The position numbers were made by a program, and so were the translations under genes. Of a stretch of 64,000 nt of DNA, positions 50,663 to 64,000 are shown piece by piece. The stretch is from Rotaria sp. Silwood1 (lineage: Eukaryota; Rotifera; Eurotatoria; Philodinida; Philodinidae). The first letter of the stretch is position 1; the number at the start of each line of letters is the position of its first letter. The notes below the pieces were generated by a model that did not search any database, had not been told where the DNA came from, and saw only the letters and a list, made by a program, of their open reading frames with translations. The DNA is taken from positions 1,309,734 through 1,373,733 of the forward strand of contig CAJNOP010000017.1 in the NCBI GenBank assembly GCA_905250075.1. The letters are read 5' to 3'.

Positions 50663-50734
50663 TGATTAATCAATGATTATCTTTCTCGAAATCCGATTAA
50701 TCATTGTTCTTTTTTTTAGGAACGTGATTAATCA
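50663..50734. promoter_or_regulatory. Cluster of three GATTAATCA palindromes
   Basis: TGATTAATCA occurs at 50663-50672 and 50725-50734, and CGATTAATCA at 50694-50703. TGATTAAT matches the known PBX-HOX composite motif on both strands. Three in 72 bp of AT-rich sequence could be a homeodomain-bound enhancer or chance. Confidence 0.25.
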
Positions 50735-53161
50735 TCAGAACGTACGCGATTTTGACGGCATGAGCAGATTGTAATGTAAATGATCATTCCAATACTCAAA
50801 GTACCTATATAATTAGTGTTCATATAGTCAACACTAGTATCTATAACTATTTATTATATTACGTTTTGAGAAAAAAAAAGAAATATTTTTGTTGCAATAG
50901 AAGCATGTTTGTTGTCATCTTGAAAGTCTTTTCTTTTGTAAAAAATTTCTTAATATAAACTGCTGTAGATTTAATAAAGTTTCGATTAATGTTGATTCAT
51001 ATTCTATCAAATTATCAATGATAAATAAATACAAATGGTACCAATATTCATTGTTGAATGTCTATCTTTAATAATATGAACATTTATACTTGATCTATGA
51101 TCGATGGAGAAATCTTCAAATGCACTATTGAGTAGTACACATTCAGTTTTTTCCGACGTCTGAAACGTATGCAAAAGGTTGACAAGCGAAACTTGTTTTT
51201 CTTAAATAGGTCGTCATTAATAAACCAACTACTATTCACTGCTTTTATCTAAAAAGCATTATTCATTATTGAACCGTTACTTTGCCCTACTAATGGGGAC
51301 GCAACGATCTTTAAACGGATCTCGTTCACATAAAAAAAGTATCGACTGACATTTTAAGTTTCACCAGTTTGCTTTTTTTTGTTGCATGACTTTATTATGC
51401 GTATTTTCTGCCGTTTGATTACGAGCATTGAAAATAGTTTTATTTAAAAAGACAATTATAATGGTTCTATATTAGATTTATTTTACAATCTAAAAGTTTA
51501 ACAATACTAATTATCCAGAAAATGGAAATTCAGTAGTACTTCTCTTGCTTTTAAATTTCTTCAATTGCATGTAACAAACTAAATCAATATGGGGAGGAAT
51601 TATTGCTCGCTTGAATTCCTCTAGCAATAAAGGATTTTATAGCCTTTTACTTGATGTTGAACTCTTCGATTTCCCAATGGAATTCTATTGAATTTCCACT
51701 TTCTGGATGGTGAATTCATCTCTATATTGGTGATCACATTATTTTGAAAAATAACAAATATGTATATACAAAACAATATTTCATGATCTTTGCTAGAAGC
51801 AAATGACATTGAAGTAATTATAGAAGGATCATGACGCATTATTGTTGAAGCTTAGTAAAAGCCTTGGCTTTTCTATTGAATTTAAGATAATTACTTGTGA
51901 GTAATATCTTTAAGCTTTCTTTCTTTTCTTTTTTATCAATAAAAGCTATATCATGATAAAGAGGCTAAATTTCATGTGCAAATCATTTCATTAACTTTGA
52001 TCTTTTCAAAGCATCTGTATTTCCATCATATTCATTTCGGCAATTCAACTTGAAAAATAATGCTTGACGTTTAAATAATAAATCTAATTCTATATTGAGT
52101 ATTTAGATTAGAACGGAAAGTGACAGTCATCAATAGTAATTATGATAAAACTACGTAAAAAGGAAGAGGTGTGAAATATTGATCATTATTTCCGCTCCCA
52201 AAAGGTCTTTTCAGGTAGTAAAATCCTTGAAAGTAATTATTATTTTTTACAAGTAGAACACCTTATCTCAGAAAGTCACAAAATAAAAAAAAAAACGTTT
52301 TTTTACTTTGAATATATTATTAAACAAATAATCAATTATTAATAATTGTTTTCTTAGACATTGTCATGATTAGCAGTTGTTACAAATTTATTGTCTTTCT
52401 CATTGTCGAAGATTATGATACAAAAATTTTGATTTTCCAATCCAACAAATTTCTGATTACATATTCTATTTTTATTTTATTTTTTGACCTCTATGATTGT
52501 TACATTTATATATCCCTGTTCTTGACATACTATTTGTAAATTGACACAAAAAAAATTCTTTTTGCTAATTATACTCATATTCCAATAAAGCATATTCATA
52601 TTCAACTTCAGTCAAGTGGAAAACTCGTTTCATTGCGCTATGATTTGATAATATTGTCTTGTTAATAGACTAAATTTCTCTAATCCACATTTCTTTTAGT
52701 AACAATAATAATGACAGATATAGTGATAGACATGAGCGGAAAAGAAAGCCTCTCTCTTCGGTTTCCAATGGTTGTCATCATTATTACTGCTGTCGTTAGT
52801 CTCATGTTTGAAGAAAAAAAAAAAGAAAGATGATAGAGATAGCTAACGCCCAATCTTTTGTGTCTATGCTATGCGTATGTGAGTTCATTACAGATACGCA
52901 CTACTATCAGCATTCTGAGAACACAGCAACGAGAAAAGAGAATCTTTTCAGTTCTCTCGAGAACGATGCCGTGCGTCACTCATAATACGACATATTTTTT
53001 TTCAAATTACGCTTCAAGAACGAGAGAAGCGAGAGAGAGAGAGAGGAAAAATAAGTAGAGAGCCAGTCGAGCTCGTTCATCTGAATGCATCTTCAAGAGT
53101 TGAAGCATATTGATGCTGATGTTATCAAGTGGGTGTGACGTTGCTACCGACTCGCATCAAC

Positions 53162-56100
53162 ATGCAGCCTCAGGCAACAGCGCTAACAGAACCAATCATC
53201 AGACCTCCATCTCCTGATTTTTCTTCACTCTCACCTGATGAACTCAATCAATTAGAAATTGTTCTTCAAAAACAAGTTCTTATTGAAAATGAACAAAATC
53301 AATGTTTATCTGGTTTACGTCGTACAATGGTACACCTTCAACAAACAATTCAAAATGATCATCAACGACAACGACATTTTTCATCAACTAATTCACAAAG
53401 TTCATCACCTATACCACAAAATCAAATAGTATTATCATCATCTGATATTGTTCAATGCTATATTTGTTATTCAAATATTGAAGTACAAACGAAGGATTTT
53501 AATTCTTCACCACCTATATTATGTACAGATTGTCATCGACCTGTTTGTCGACGTTGTGGTAATTATACATCACCAGAACTCATTAATATATCAGATAGAA
53601 ATAATTTTGAAAATCAAACTCATACATCCAAATGGCGTTGTCGAATGTGTATTGTGCGTCGTGAAGTAATCAGGAAATCTGGTACGTTCTTCAGTAAAAA
53701 AATTAATTACAATTATTCAATATATAAAAAAAATTATTCAAATGTGTAAATCTTGTTGAAAAGAAGAAGAAGAAGAAGAAGAAGAAGAGAAACAGAATGA
53801 ATAAATTACAGTTTCGACTAGGGTTTTTTTTCTTTTTTGCTTTTTTTTTTCTTTTTCTTTTCATAATCATCAGAAAAAATGTCTCATTATTCACACTCTT
53901 ATCATCATCACTTTTCTTCCCATTTCCTTTCATTCAACATTGAAAATGAATCTTTTTCGAGGTTCTTGGAATGCTACTGACGATGAAATACCAATTCATT
54001 CACCTGTACGTTTATTACAAAAATTATCAGCTTTTCGTGCATCAACTGGCTCGACTCCAGTATCTTCATCAACATCACCTTCACCACAAAATGAACGTAA
54101 ATCAACTATTCTAAGTGAATCAACGAATTTTTTCACACGTCTATGGCGTCCTCATATTCATCAGGAAACACCATCACAAATTTTATTGGCTTCACATGAA
54201 ATAAATTCATCATCATTTGATCATATACCGGAGCCAACGCCGACACTTACTGAAGTATCATCTATTCCATCATCATCGCTTAGATCAAATAATCGCATAT
54301 CGTTCATACGTGACGTATCATCAAAAAATCCAACACAATCATGTCAATTTTCATCACCATTAGTACAACCACCAGTACCATTTCAACCACAACCAACAAC
54401 ATCAAGTATAATAACAGATCCTTCATTCGAAGATACAACGTCAGAACAACCATATGATACAGCTAGTGAATTTTATTCTCAAAGTTTTGAAACAAACATC
54501 GATGGTAGTAATCCAAAAATTGTTGATGAAGAAAATTCTGAACAACAACAAGGATTAACATATGACGAACGACATCGTCGTTTAAGTTTATCAGCAAAAT
54601 CTGTGATACAATCAGTACAAAAGATATCTTCATTGCCATTGCAAATGACTGAACAACATCATAGTAATAGTCTCAATTCACCTGAAGCAAATATTGATGT
54701 TAGTATGGTAAGTTCTATAATCATCTTCTACAAAAAAGAATATTTCAAATATTTATAAGAACGCTATTCTTTGTTAAATAAATAGACCTACATATCTAAT
54801 CATTTGGCTAGCAAGTACTTAGTTATACTTAATAATGTTCTTTTAATGTTTTCTCTATAGATGAAAGTAACTTACGACTAGTACGTGCAGAAAGAGAAGG
54901 AGTTGAAAAAATGTGAAGATGTTTTTATTAGAACATTCACATAAATACAGAATAGAAATAAAAGAGAAAAAAATTATAACAAGAGATAACCTGTATGTAC
55001 ATCGTTCTATATGATCATCTAAGATTAGTATTCGTTCTTTCCGTTCTATATTCAACCTATAGTCATGTAAAGATAATCAAGATTTTGACATAAAACATGT
55101 TGTAGTTGTCTGGCACACATCAAAAAGCATTTTGTCATTTCATATATAAAAATGAGAAATACTCTCAAGTGACATAAATCATTCATTCATGGTTTCTATT
55201 TTAAAATAATCTTACACTGAAAAATATTCTTTTATATTTCTACAGGCAATGGACTACTTTTCTACTCCAATAATAACGACACCCTCAGTAACAGAAGATT
55301 TTTCATTACCAAATAATAATAATAATAATAATAATCAGGAACGAACAAATCATGCAGATGTTCGAAATTCTGATACATGGGCACGTAAACGAACATTAAT
55401 GCATCGCGATTATCAATGGACAACTACATTGGATGATGTAGAATCGATAGCAAATAATAATGATAATAATAATAATCGATATAATAGCATACACAATCCA
55501 ACAGTTTTATCAAATTTAACAACGAACTCCTTAACATATACAGGTCAAAAAAATTCATCGTCATCTTCAACAAAAACAAATACTAAATCTGATTCATCAA
55601 ATGTAGTTTTACGTCGACGACATTCTTCTCGTCGTTTACCAGAAATTCCTTTGAATTGTAAAATCTCATCAAATGATGATGAAACAAATCGCATAGAAGA
55701 AATTGAATTTCCACTACCATCATCATCATCATTATATACAACACATGAACAACAATCTCAACTTATACATGAAAATTCTCCTTGTAATCGTTCAACTTGT
55801 TCAAAAAGTACTGATTCAGATTCATCATTAGCATCTCGTTTAGTACATACAAAATTATTACATACACATCAATCACAAAATACTAAATCAGTTGATTTAT
55901 CAAACTTAACACGACGAAAATCGTTTCTTATTGTTAATAATACATTATTACCACAACGTTCACTTGATTATCCATGTATTGTACGTAAAGCACCCGATTT
56001 ATCTGATATTGTTCGACAACGTATGTTATATGCAAAAATATCTAAACAACAAGGAGAAAATTTTTCTCTAAGTCTTGAACGTGAACATGTACCAAAAGTA

Positions 56101-59100
56101 CCAAGAAAAATAATTATTAGACAAGATAATAGCATCGAAATCGCATTAAGGTAACTCTCTACAATATAAAATATATTCGTATTGTTTATTTCCATTTCTT
56201 TTTTTTTCAAATTAACATTATTCGATTATATTCCATAGTTTAATTCTATAAGAAATGTATTGAAGCCTTATATAAATAAATTAGTTTCCAGAATATGATT
56301 TCCCGATAAAAATGTACGATATCGAAAAAAATTGAAAGTTTACCAAAGTAAAGTTCATCAGATTCAGAATTTTTGAAGTGAGACCTGAAAATTATATTCT
56401 AAACATTTTTATGAAAATTGTTTTTTTTTATTCTGAATCTAATTATCATTTCAAAGAAGCGAAGCCCTTTTATTTTTCCATGATTTGCATTCGGTAACTA
56501 ATTAGTATAGTCTAACATTCTTCAAAAGACTTTGACGACGATCTCATAATAATCAAATTATAATCGACTCGGGCTTTTAAGGCAGAATTCATCGATCAAT
56601 AGCGAATCTGAAATATACTCTATGAATTGTAAACACAATTGAGACGAGAGAACAAAATTGAACTGAATAATACGAAAAAGCAAAAAATTCGTCGATACAA
56701 ATAATAGTCGAAAAATTTAATATAATAAAAACGAAAGTCTACAACTGCGCATTATATTAAAAAAATATCAGTTTAGAAATGATGTGTAATTCTTCTAATT
56801 TTTATAATAGCACCCTGTAAAAACAGAAATGAATGCCTACTACTTTCTTAAACATTATTACTTTGAAGAAGCAGAAAAAAAGAAAGAAGAAAATATATGT
56901 TATTTTCTCAACTCTTTCATGTTTGCGAGAAAAAGAGTGTGAGTTTGTAGTACCATTAAGCATCTGGTTACTATTAAAGCTAATTTACCTTTTTTTTTAA
57001 AGTAAAATAATATTTTACATAAACCATATGTCAAAACAGCTTACTCATTACCACTTGATCAGCTTTTTTTCAAGCAAACTTTAGTATCTAATAATTAACA
57101 TATGGATACTTTCTTTTGTAAAACATGCTCTAAAAACTGTGTTGAATTATAAAAGAAAAAATTTAGTTCCTTTTTATAGACATGACAAACATCTTGGTAA
57201 TGAGTCATCATAGACGTCACAGATGCTGTTGATATATGATCAAAAAGCATCTATTAATAAAGTCTCATCATAATATAAGAATTATTTTCTTATTGCACCT
57301 CTTGATCATTAAGTAAAAGGATGCTGAAGAAATGCCTCTCAAAATTGATAGAACAAAACATTCTTTCAATGATTAGCAATAGCAACTACATTGTGTGTCA
57401 CATTTTAATCCCGTAGGAATTGTGCTAACAGTTTTCTTTTTACAAAAGATGTTACATTCGACTGCATAATCTAGTGACGTTAAATGTATACAATATTTAC
57501 AATGATTTATTTCTTGGTTTAATTTTTCATCAGAATTAATTTTGATATAATTTCATGAAAATCTGTGTGTCTAATAATTGTAACTTTAAAAACAAGCTCG
57601 GGTTCATATCATACGTATATTAGAGAAATATGTGCTGCTTTGTTATGATTTTCACTTTACTAATAGCGTCCATTGTTTTTGGTGTTAGTTTAACTTATTT
57701 GTCTACATTGATGGTTTCTTTTAGGTTTCACCATAAATTTCTCGACTATTATTCGTATCAAACGATTTTCCTAAAATGCTAATAAAATATTTGTCAATAA
57801 AAATTATTTAAATCATAAGAGTTTCAAGACAATATGAGATACTTTTTCAAATTCTAGATTTAAATTTTAAATCAACAAATGAATAAAAAAAAACGTTATG
57901 TTTAATAAATAAAACTTCATTTCCTACATATTCATCATAGACTGTGGGATGATCCGAGACTTTCTAAATAGAATATTTGACTATTTTTCGCATATTTAAA
58001 TGCATTGGAAAAAGTGAATCGTACTTGTGTTAGTTTTTCTAGGACTCAAAAGAGTTTCTTTGCAAGCAACAATCTTAATTTTTCTGAAGACAAGTCGCTT
58101 CTTGTAGATATCAAATAAATTCTTTAAGAATATAATCCTTAATGGTAATCTGCACTCTACAAAATGGAGCAAGAAGTCAAAGTTTTAATTAATTTGCTAA
58201 AAAGATGGCAGATTTGTGACAGAAGATCATATTGCGTTGAAAAGGTGAAAATGAAACAAACAGCCATTTTTCTTGTGATAGACTTTATAAAAGCCTTTGT
58301 TGCATCTGAACATTTTGCTTGAGATAAAAATTTTTGAGTTTTTTTTCAAGATCTACTTGTAGATTAATAGTCAAAAAGTTCATTCTTTACTTTTTCGATG
58401 AATGATTTTTATCCAAATTAAAATTTTTTTTTGATTAATCTATTAATACTTTAATTTTCTTTTAGTAAACCGCCTAAACTTCGTCGACAAACTTTATCAG
58501 AAGAGTTTTGTTATGGTTGTAATCCTGATATAGAATTTACTTCAATATCACCAATGACAAATGCATCATCAACACTTGGTTTACCTATACCATCATCTGG
58601 ATCAGGTTTAATAGCTGGTGACCGTAGAAAAACAATTGAAACATGTGAAAATATTTATTTACATGCTGAAGAAAGTTCAAAACTACGTGCACGTACACCA
58701 CCATCAAATCCACATCGAATTTTACTTCATCGAGATAAAAATGATACATCAATACGAACAAATGGTCTTGGAATGCGTATTGTTGGTGGACAAGAATGTG
58801 AAGATGGTAGTCTTGGTTAGTAGAATATTAGTTTTTACTTTACTTAAAATAAATATTTATTTATTTTGTTTTATTCTAAGGATGTTTCGTAACAAATATT
58901 TTATATGGTGGTCCAGCTGATGTTCAAGGTAATATTGAAGTAGGTGATCAAATACTTGAATTTAATGGACATTCATTAATTGAATCAACATATGAAGAAG
59001 TACGAATTTTACAAGATCATTGTGGTGATATTGTACAATTAGTTGTTCAACATAATAATGTTAGATTACAAATAAATAATGGTCAAACATTATCATCTAT

Positions 59101-62100
59101 TGAAATTTCAAGACATTTTGAAACTGTACCACGTTTATCATCATCATTAACGCGAAAACGAAGAAATTTACCGCCACTACCACCATCATTATCATCAACG
59201 ATTCCTAAACAGCAAAAAAAAGAATTATATGAAACTGTTGAAACACTTGAAGTACCAAATGTTAAAGAACTTAAACCAATTTTAATTAATCGAGGAAGAC
59301 TTCTAGGTAAAATATTTTAATTATAAAGAATGAAAGACATAAAAAAGAAATGTTATTAACACTTTTTCAACCAACTATTATCTTATAATTTCTATCTTCA
59401 AATTTTTACTGCAAGTGTCCTTGTAATTTCATGAGAATTAAGATAATTTTTTTGCCCCTTGATAAAACATTGCCGATTCGTCGTCGGGATAAAAAGTCAC
59501 CGTTACTATAGTTGGACAATGACGCATGAAACTTTATCTGAAAATAAGTTTACAACAATTCAAATTTTCTTTCGCGATAAAACAATGAAACTTTGTTGAT
59601 TTTATTCTCTCTGGTTATTTTAGATTTTAATATCTTCTTTTAAATTTATATGAAAAATCTCACACTCAAGAGAACTAAAAAGAAATATAAAGAGATTCTA
59701 ATCTCACATAAGCAGCTAAAGTTTTATGTAAATGTTAGCACAAATATTCATATAGAATGATAGTTCTATTTGACATATTAGTATTAGTGCATCTCGACCT
59801 TTTACTAAAGCCCTCGACACATTAGAAGACCCGAGATCTTCTATTTTGTCTTATCGTTCATAAGTTACAAGGAGGGTCTTCTAATATGTCCCTTTAAAAA
59901 AGCCATTTTTTGACAGTATCGCCAACAAATTTTGGTTCTAGTCAATTTTTGTCCAATACACCGTTAGTAAACGAGTTTATTTTATTTATTCCTCGTGCGT
60001 AGAATAAGAAAGAATCATATATTACTTTGCAATAAGGAAGAAGGTCATCGTTAGTAATAAGTGCTCTAAGAACAGTACAGGCAATACTCTTTAACATCTT
60101 GGTACAATGTCCCATAGAATTCTTTTTTCTAAAGAATTCTATTGTCATTGCCAACATTTTACCTTCTAAATAACTAAATAACTGAAAAAAGAAAATGACC
60201 TTCTTTTTGTCGAATTTACTTAAGGCAACTGTTTATGTTGATGTTTGATTAGTACAGATGGAATTAGTTCCGGTGAAATCTACCACTAACATAATTATTG
60301 ATCACAAGTTAACTTCGATGAATATGATTGTCTTCTGAAGAAACAGTTTGTAGAAAAACAGCAGTTGCATACATATTCTGTGTTTTCTTTTATGTCTGTT
60401 TCGAAAAATGCCTTTGGGTCGTATTGAGAAAAGAAATTCGTTCTCAGACTCATAAGTACTCACCGAACAAATTTCGAAGTATATACGTGAAGTTAGGTTT
60501 TCTTCAACTATAAAAATCTGTTTTAGAATAAAGACGTTTCTGAACCTTTAGAAGAAGTTTATAGACGAACAAGCTGTTTACTTAATACAAAAAGAAATTT
60601 TTATCAAATATGTCACTATTTTACAAAGATCCCTTCATGTACTACACTCGCAAATGTGGACTCGGCCCACTAGATCGTACGGTCATAGAAAGGTTTTTCC
60701 GCATATAGAAATTAATGAATTTTCTCAGAGTAAGCTGCAAAGAAGGACTACCATGACTCCACGATATGCTTTCAAAAAAAAAATATTACTTTATAAACAG
60801 TTGCTTCCTAATAGCTGTTTCTCAAGATTTTTCTAACTTGGAACTGACAGATCGTTATCACGACGAAAGTAAAATATTGTTAATACTGAACTTAGACATC
60901 ATTATGGACTTAAATTCTAAAAAATACCACTAGGTTCCAGAAATTATTTTATAAAAATTGATTTTGTGAGGGTGTCTTCTAATATGTCTTTTGCTTCATG
61001 TAGCAAGGGGGATCTTCTATTATGGGGGGGGGGGGGGGGGGGGGTTTTGTTTTTTAGGGGGTCTTCTAATACGTCAGGGGTTTACAATATTGCTGTAAAT
61101 AAGCATTTCCTCTTGAGACTTATGAGCCCTATCGATGTGTTTTCACAAAAGAGGAACACATTTTATATTCATAAAATTTTTTATGAAAAAAATTACTAAT
61201 TTATATGTGATAAAATTTGCGTTGAAGATGAAAATTACAAAGAATATTGTTCAAAAGAGCGATCCGAAGTTTGAATTAATCATACGTATTTATATAGTGA
61301 CTTGCATTCTCTATTCTAATATCTCTGAAAATATGATCAAAGCTATTTTCTTTAAAACAATTTCAATATCTTTTCTTTTTCTTTCAAGCTCAAATTTGGC
61401 ATGATGTTGACGATTTGAAATTAGCTTTAACAATAATTCAAGCAAGTAATCTTCCTTTACGATCGAATGGTGATCAACCATATGCATTTATAACTGGTAA
61501 AATGCTATTTGAAGATCGTGGTTTTGACATGTTTGAAACAAAAATAATTCATTCATCAAATCCAGTTTATAATGAAACATTTGTTTTTCATGAAGTTGAA
61601 AGTGTTGATGTTCTTCATCTAGAAATTTTACTTTGGGATAAAAAACAATACCAAACAAATAATGATAGTATAGATGAATCCGATGAATTTCTCGGTATGA
61701 TACAGTTACCATTAAATGAAGCTAATCTTGAAGATGAACCACGTTGGTATGAATTACGTGATCGTCAAACACGTAAACCATCAGCAACAAGTGTTACATT
61801 TAAATCATCCTCAATAGAAAGTGCTGATAGTGGTCGTAAAATGCCACCATTATTACTATCAAATAAACATGATGAAAAAACAAAAACAACTACAGATGCA
61901 TCAATGCATACAGTAAATCCTTCGGTAACAAATACAATTGATTTTAATCGAAGAAGTTCTTCTACACAAACAGCTTCTAAACATGCCAATATAACTGGTT
62001 CAGCAATTCCAACTATTATAATGACTGATATTGATGATGATAAAGATAGTGAAGATGGCCATCGACGTCAATCAGCAATAGCTATACGATCAGCTAAACT

Positions 62101-62781
62101 AAAACGCCGAATATCAAAAGGAATATCAAAATTATTCGATGGTCACACAAGACGTTTTAGTGAATCAACACCGGATTCACCAAAAAGTCCAGCATCACGA
62201 AAATTATCATCACAAATACAGACAAATATTGATAAAGATCATCATATTGATATATCTGTTGGTCTTACATTAGATAATACATCTACTAATATAAATAAAT
62301 CACCACGTCAAAGTGTAATATCAACAATAAATCAAGATGAACAACAAACATTAATACGTCCTATTCCATTACAACAAATGCCTATTGGACAATTAATGTT
62401 ACCTTATATTCCATCATCACGACATTCATCTATATCAGGTTCAAGAAAATCATCAGCTACATCTAACTTTGATAGTGATGATGATATCGATAGATATTTC
62501 ACATTATCAGAACAACAACAAGAACAAATAAATGATAATAGTAATGTTCAAACACATACTGTTGGTCCAGGACAAGTAACACCAAGAAATTATGAAAACA
62601 TGATTCATGATTATATAAATATGGGAAAAATTCAACTTGGCTTAATTGTTACAAAAGGTCTTTTAGAAATTGATATTATATCTGCAAAAGGATTAGAACG
62701 AATTATTGATGAAAGTGGTGATAATAATAATAATAATGGAGTCAAAATTGAAGATACACCACCTGATACATATGTTAAAAC
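53162..62781 (+). CDS. RIMS: RIM (regulating synaptic membrane exocytosis) active-zone scaffold, 3' end outside window
   Basis: Six exons are visible: 53162-53681, 53962-54707, 55246-56150, 58466-58815, 58881-59307, 61389-62781. Order of parts: a Rab3-binding-type N-terminal helix (PDFSSLSPDELNQLEIVLQKQ); a FYVE-like zinc finger with eight cysteines (99, 102, 121, 124, 129, 132, 160, 163), ending RKSG as in RIM; a long Ser-rich linker; a PDZ domain (about 812-895, GLGMRIVGG ... GCFVTNI); C2A (AQIWHDVDDLKLALTIIQASNLP ... NPVYNETFVF); a linker with LKRRISKGISKLFDG; and the start of C2B (GLLEIDIISAKGLERI ... PPDTYVKT). C2B then runs out at a donor at 62782, so the gene continues past the edge. 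RIM links Rab3 vesicles, Munc13 and calcium channels at release sites. Exon 5 needs one T removed at 59280-59284 to reach the PDZ-to-C2A junction in frame. ATG 53162 is the first in-frame ATG. Confidence 0.9.
56151..58465 (+). other. RIM intron with dispersed repeat copy
   Basis: 2.3 kb intron between the linker exon and the exon that starts the PDZ domain. It contains family A copy 3 (57212-57436). Nothing else is supported. Confidence 0.55.
57212..57436 (+). repeat. Dispersed repeat family A, copy 3
   Basis: Shares with the copies at 23872 and 28108: agacgtca, gttgatatatgat, agtctcatcataatataag, attattttcttattgcacc, gattagcaatagcaacta, tgtgtcacattttaat and attgtgctaacagtttt. Same orientation as the others. 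Confidence 0.6.
59811..61080. mobile_element. Element with GGGTCTTCTAATATGTC inverted ends
   Basis: Left end CCCTCGACACATTAGAAGACCC and right end (reverse complement) CCCCTGACGTATTAGAAGACCCCC are terminal inverted repeats. The motif TCTTCTAATATGTC or a close variant recurs inside both ends (about 59840, 59877, 60970, 61010, 61060). No clear target duplication was found, although TAAA lies just outside both ends in inverted sense. No transposase frame is visible in 1270 bp, so the superfamily is undetermined. Confidence 0.55.
61024..61044 (+). repeat. Poly-G tract of 21
   Basis: Twenty-one consecutive G in otherwise AT-rich DNA, inside the right end of the transposable element. Its true length is uncertain because such runs are error-prone in sequencing. 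Confidence 0.8.
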
Positions 62782-64000
62782 GTAAGTTACTATCGGGATT
62801 GTCTATATTTTTTAAGGATGGAAGGGGCATAAAAAATCAGCAGAAAGTAGTTTCAAAATCTAGAATGCAAGAAGTCTTGACCAAGTGGTAGAACAAAACT
62901 CATTATAACCCAGTCTCTCGTATAATAGACGACTTACAACCAGACCGTTTCTCTTCCGAAATTCGATTCGGTCGTATTCATCCCACGAAGACATTGCCTA
63001 TTTATTTTTATTTCATTTTCTGTTAGAAGAAAAAAAATGATATTTGAAAACCTAATTTATATTCAGAGTAGCCACGAAACTAAACATTAGCAGGAAATAT
63101 TATGAATTTTCGTAGAAAGTCAGCCACTATGACGGGAGAAGCTTCCTGTATTCCTTCTAATCGTGAAACCTAGTCACGATCACAATTTTTATGTTTATTT
63201 ATCGAGATTAAATTGGAATGTATATTATTGTTTGACAACAGAATATTTTGAAAAAAGACACATAAGTTTGAAATATTAAGAAGAAAAAAAAGTATACCAC
63301 AGAAAACAACTTTATCAACAATACTTCAAACGGGTGATCACAAAATTTTTTTGGACAAGATGTTTGTTCACTTTTGATTCGCTTGAAAATATTTGCGACG
63401 AGTTCAAAGTTATGAGTTATAATCAGAATTTTTCACTCTTCTCAAATATGGGTTTGATGTGGGCCAACGTTTCCGATGTTGGGCTTCAAAATGTTGTGTT
63501 TAAGTTTATTCAATAGTAGTAAGAAACTTTTTGAAAGATTTAAAAAAAAGATATTTTTAGTCGTGAGCCAATAGGTTTTTGTATACCCTGTAAGTCTCTT
63601 TTCCAACATGCTAAAAATTGTTGGAATCAATCATTTGGTAGAGCAAACACATCTCTACAAAATGTGATACGGAACTTAGCTGTAGCTTTTACTTAAGTGC
63701 CGTTGCAAGCATTTCTTCAAAAGCTCCTGTCAACGTAAAAACGGCTGCCAGTTTTTCAAAAATGAGTATTTAGGAAAAACGAAAATTGAGGTGTCTTGTG
63801 AAAGGACAAAAGACACGTGAAATACTGCATTTGTTAGGGTAGTTTCTGATGTACAAGTTGATATATAAATAAAGATTCAATCTTTTAGTTTAGAATCAAA
63901 ATAATGAAAAAACAATAATTTTGCGTACGAACTAAATCTTTTGTTTTTTCAAAAAGGATTTCACTGCTCTCGAACAAAATTTCTAAGCTTATATTCGAAA
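62782..64000 (+). other. Start of the RIM intron inside C2B, running off the window
   Basis: After the donor at 62782 I found no acceptor followed by a C2B-like continuation. The remaining 1.2 kb is AT-rich non-coding sequence. Confidence 0.55.

Larger units (their letters stand above)
59308..61388 (+). other. RIM intron between PDZ and C2A exons
   Basis: 2.1 kb intron, 1.27 kb of which is the element at 59811-61080. It also contains a 21-G homopolymer at 61024-61044. No coding sequence is supported. Confidence 0.55.

Noticed and set aside
53129..53161. Extension of the RIM frame upstream of the first ATG
   Set aside because: It would need a GTG start; the in-frame ATG at 53162 gives a normal RIM N-terminus.
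54861..54890. Possible RIM exon after an acceptor-like ctctatag
   Set aside because: In the required phase it stops after six codons; the exon at 55246 continues the frame cleanly.

Overview
The window is AT-rich animal nuclear DNA. Its genes are split into many exons by GT-AG introns of two size classes, roughly 50-80 bp and 0.5-4 kb. The gene content is metazoan: Unkempt, a Ly6 three-finger protein, a membrane adenylyl-cyclase homologue, a CUB/LDLa receptor-like protein, a secreted peptide, NUDT21/CFIm25 and the synaptic scaffold RIM. The strong A/T codon bias, Ser/Thr/Asn-rich low-complexity tails and mixed intron sizes would suit a spiralian such as a rotifer-like animal, but nothing here fixes the lineage. 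I joined exons by reading splice sites, frame and homology; no transcript evidence was available.

Layout. 121-8200 (-) is Unkempt, 13 exons. 9784-11895 (+) is a GPI-anchored Ly6/quiver-like protein. 11.9-19.2 kb is mostly non-coding, with one possible orphan exon. 19260-30092 (-) is a 12-TM adenylyl-cyclase homologue in which both cyclase domains have lost the motifs needed for catalysis. 32523-36537 (+) is a CUB + LDLa type I membrane protein. About 160 bp further on, 36696-37036 (+) is a compact two-exon gene for a 95-residue secreted, peptide-precursor-like protein with a TATA box. 37-43 kb holds a mariner-like element, a 2.65 kb hAT element with very GC-rich ends, and a 100-N scaffold gap. 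43748-45209 (-) is NUDT21. 45.2-53.1 kb is non-coding with a TTA-flanked inverted-repeat element. 53162 to the right edge (+) is RIM, cut off inside its C2B domain, with an apparent 1-nt frameshift between PDZ and C2A.

The genes do not form one pathway. Several have nervous-system or secretory roles in other animals (RIM, Unkempt, Ly6/quiver, the peptide). NUDT21 is a housekeeping mRNA 3'-end factor. Long introns and intergenic stretches carry the transposable elements: at least two hAT-type elements with exact 8-bp target duplications, one mariner-like, one Harbinger-like, several foldbacks and two dispersed repeat families.

The strongest novelty candidates are the catalytically dead adenylyl-cyclase-like protein and the unrecognised secreted peptide gene.
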